From: Ceratodon purpureus
Taxonomy: Eukaryota; Streptophyta; Bryopsida; Pseudoditrichales; Ditrichaceae
Direction of reading: 5' to 3'
Assembly: GCA_014871385.1 (NCBI GenBank)
Contig: CM026421.1
Coordinates: 21,132,865-21,196,864 of the forward strand
DNA length: 64,000 nt
This document shows, in pieces, positions 62,091 to 64,000 of this stretch. The translations under genes and the position numbers were made by a program. Position 1 is the first letter of the stretch; each line of letters begins with the position of its first letter. The notes beneath the pieces were generated by a model, which had not been told where the DNA came from, did no database searches, and was given only the letters and a program-made list of their open reading frames with translations.

Positions 62091-63782
62091 CTACATGAGA
62101 CCAGAGACAGCGCAAGGCATATTTGTCAACTTTAGGGATCTGTACTACGAGAGTGGTAATCGACTGCCTTTTGCAGCTGCTCAGATTGGTTCAGCTTACC
62201 GCAATGAGGTACTATTTGCTTTTTACTCTCAGGGTTCCAGTATTGGTACAAATTCTATTTGACGTCTAATTGTTTCTCGAATTGTGCTTATGCTTTTTGG
62301 CTCTTGAAACCGTAAAACCTAATGTCTCAGATCCTGTGATTTCGTGAAGGCCTATAAGTGCTCAGGGTTCTGTTACATGATGTTGGTCTGGTTATAACAG
62401 ACCATTTGCCAATTTCAGTGAGTTCTAGAATACTAGCTGGAGTTCTTACAGTGCTGTATAGTTCAACATTTACAAACCTCCTTGGCGGATATGAACAACA
62501 GATCGCTCCACGACAAGGTCCCATGCGGGTAAGGGAATTTACCATGGCAGAAATTGAGCATTTCGTCAATCCAGTTGACAAATCTCACCGAAAGTTTAAG
62601 AATGTGGCGGATCTGGAGATGTACCTGTTCCCAAGGGCAGAGCAGACAGCTTTGGAGTCCCATGTCAAGATGCGCATCGGTGATGCTGTTGAAAAGGTGA
62701 TAATTCTTGACTTTACGACAATTTAGCAGCACGTCTTATTATCTGAGGCAGAGTCGGTAGATAATTTCCAGAATCTGGCGGTTCTGTACCATGATTTTGC
62801 ATGAATACAATACTAAGTAGGCAAGAATTTCATCTATGAATACTGCGGTTTCTCGAACTCAGCTACGGAACCGGTTATGCAACACCTTGTAACGCTATGA
62901 GAACTCAAGTAGCAGCCTGGTTTTCGCTGTTTTTGTAATTTAGTTCTCATCCTCATCTGAATTAGGGCTACAGGATTTGCACACCTGCAGTGCTGGTGCG
63001 TATTTTAGATTTTGCCGCCGATTTTCTCGCTGTAGATTGCTTATCTCAGTTTCACTAATTCATTCATATTTTTTTCGAGAAAGTTGAAAATCATTGTTTG
63101 GTCAAAAATCGCGTGGTTGTTGTACAGGGTATTGTTGACAACGAAACGTTGGTTTACTTCATTGCAAGGACCTACTTGTTCTTGACGAAGCTGGGAATCA
63201 ACAAGAATCGCCTCAGATTCCGTTAACATCTTGCAAACGAGATGGCTCATTATGCTCAAGATTGTTGGGACGCCGAAATTGAGTGCTCTTATGGCTGGTT
63301 CGAGTGTGTTGGTTGTGCAGACCGATCTGCCTATGATCTTAAAGATCATACGGTACGTGTTTCTATGTAGTTGGTACTGTTGCTGGACGTTCCACTGTCC
63401 CGTTTGGTACTTGATCCTGTTAGTTACATGCTATACGAGTCCTTGATCGTGGAGTCACACTTCATGTCCTTACCTACAACCCCTGTTTTTTGGTTTGTCG
63501 CAGGCTAAGAGTGGTCATGAACTCACTGCATATGAGAAGTTTGATGAACCAAAGGATGAAATGGTACGTGGCTGTTTTGCAAACTCGTATTATGCCTTGT
63601 CACTCGCAAGAGATTATTGCTGATTATCTTCGACTTTTGCTGCCTTTTTGTCCCACTTACAAGAGATCTTAACTATCCAGTTTTCGTGTTCTGTATGCAG
63701 AAACTAACGGATTGTACCAAACAAGAAGGTGTTGGGTAAGGAATTTCGAAAGGACCAATAAATTGTTTCAGAATCTCTGGAG
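62091..63782 (+). pseudogene. Glycyl-tRNA synthetase pseudogene (eukaryotic GARS type), partial
   Basis: Five exon blocks with intact borders are seen: 62091-62208 ([14 protein letters not shown]... [12 protein letters not shown]), 62502-62696 (APRQGPMRVREFTMAEIEHF ...), 63128-63352 (GIVDNETLVYFIARTYLFLT ... [17 protein letters not shown]), 63504-63563 (AKSGHELTAYEKFDEPKDEM) and 63701-63782. These are class II motif 2 and following regions of the glycine enzyme, which charges tRNA-Gly. In block three TAA at 63224-63226 replaces the Gln of [13 protein letters not shown]. In block five an extra base near 63705 shifts the frame and TAA at 63759-63761 follows FRKDQ. The N-terminal catalytic part is absent upstream. 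Retained introns show it arose by DNA duplication, not by retroposition. Confidence 0.85.
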
Positions 63783-64000
63783 GTGAGTAATTTATCCTCA
63801 CATATCAGCAAATTGCTTTATTATTTTCTAATTCTCTGACTTTGTTATGAATTGAATCTGAAGTTGAACGTGAATTGCGATTATGATAGGTCTGTATTAG
63901 TGTTAAATGTCTCACTGGTAATGCAGTTATTTGGCAGAACATGAAGTTAGTTGGACATGCTTAGGATTTCATCATCAGTCTGCACATAATTGAGCATTAG

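Overview
This is a eukaryotic nuclear window from a land plant. The evidence is GT-AG introns of about 100-700 bases, an AP2/ERF transcription factor of the DREB kind, plant-type CACTA (En/Spm) and Harbinger transposons, and a Stowaway-like MITE. Short introns and a piggyBac-superfamily gene, a group rarely described in land plants, make a non-seed plant such as a bryophyte my best guess. That is inference; no species was identified. All exon models were made by eye from splice-site consensus and reading phase.

Layout. Bases 1-6.0 kb are gene space: the last exon of an IAR1/KE4-like ZIP metal transporter, a stretch of exon-like blocks I could not identify, and a complete two-exon DREB-type gene. 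From 6.8 to 12.7 kb is a cluster of DNA transposons: a CACTA-type foldback MITE, two related TIR elements, and a decayed 4.6-kb Harbinger element. The Harbinger element carries a broken HARBI1-type transposase and, on the other strand, a broken gene that joins a trihelix DNA-binding domain to a C48 (Ulp1-like) protease domain. From 12.7 to 25.8 kb the DNA is AT-rich and gene-free. It holds non-autonomous TTAA-flanked elements, a 5S-rRNA-derived sequence and a Stowaway MITE.

The centre (25,793-54,821) is one 29-kb CACTA element, called A here. It has matching termini and a 3-bp ATA target duplication. A second complete CACTA element, B (36,069-49,944; CACCA termini; CTA target duplication), is inserted in the last coding exon of A's transposase. 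Removing B and one CTA copy restores A's reading frame exactly, so the insertion looks young. Both elements have the same divergent plan: a TNPA-like DNA-binding protein gene on the minus strand and a TNP2 transposase on the plus strand. Their termini and subterminal repeats differ, so they are two separate systems. A also carries two extra genes not seen in B.

The right end (56.2-61.2 kb) has a three-exon gene predicted to encode a 1206-residue piggyBac-family transposase. All three catalytic aspartates are present, and an AT-hook N-terminal region contains a 37-residue tandem repeat. Beyond it, 62.1-63.8 kb holds a glycyl-tRNA synthetase pseudogene with premature stops and a frameshift. Overall the window is a small amount of gene space overwhelmed by DNA transposons, including at least one clear nesting event.
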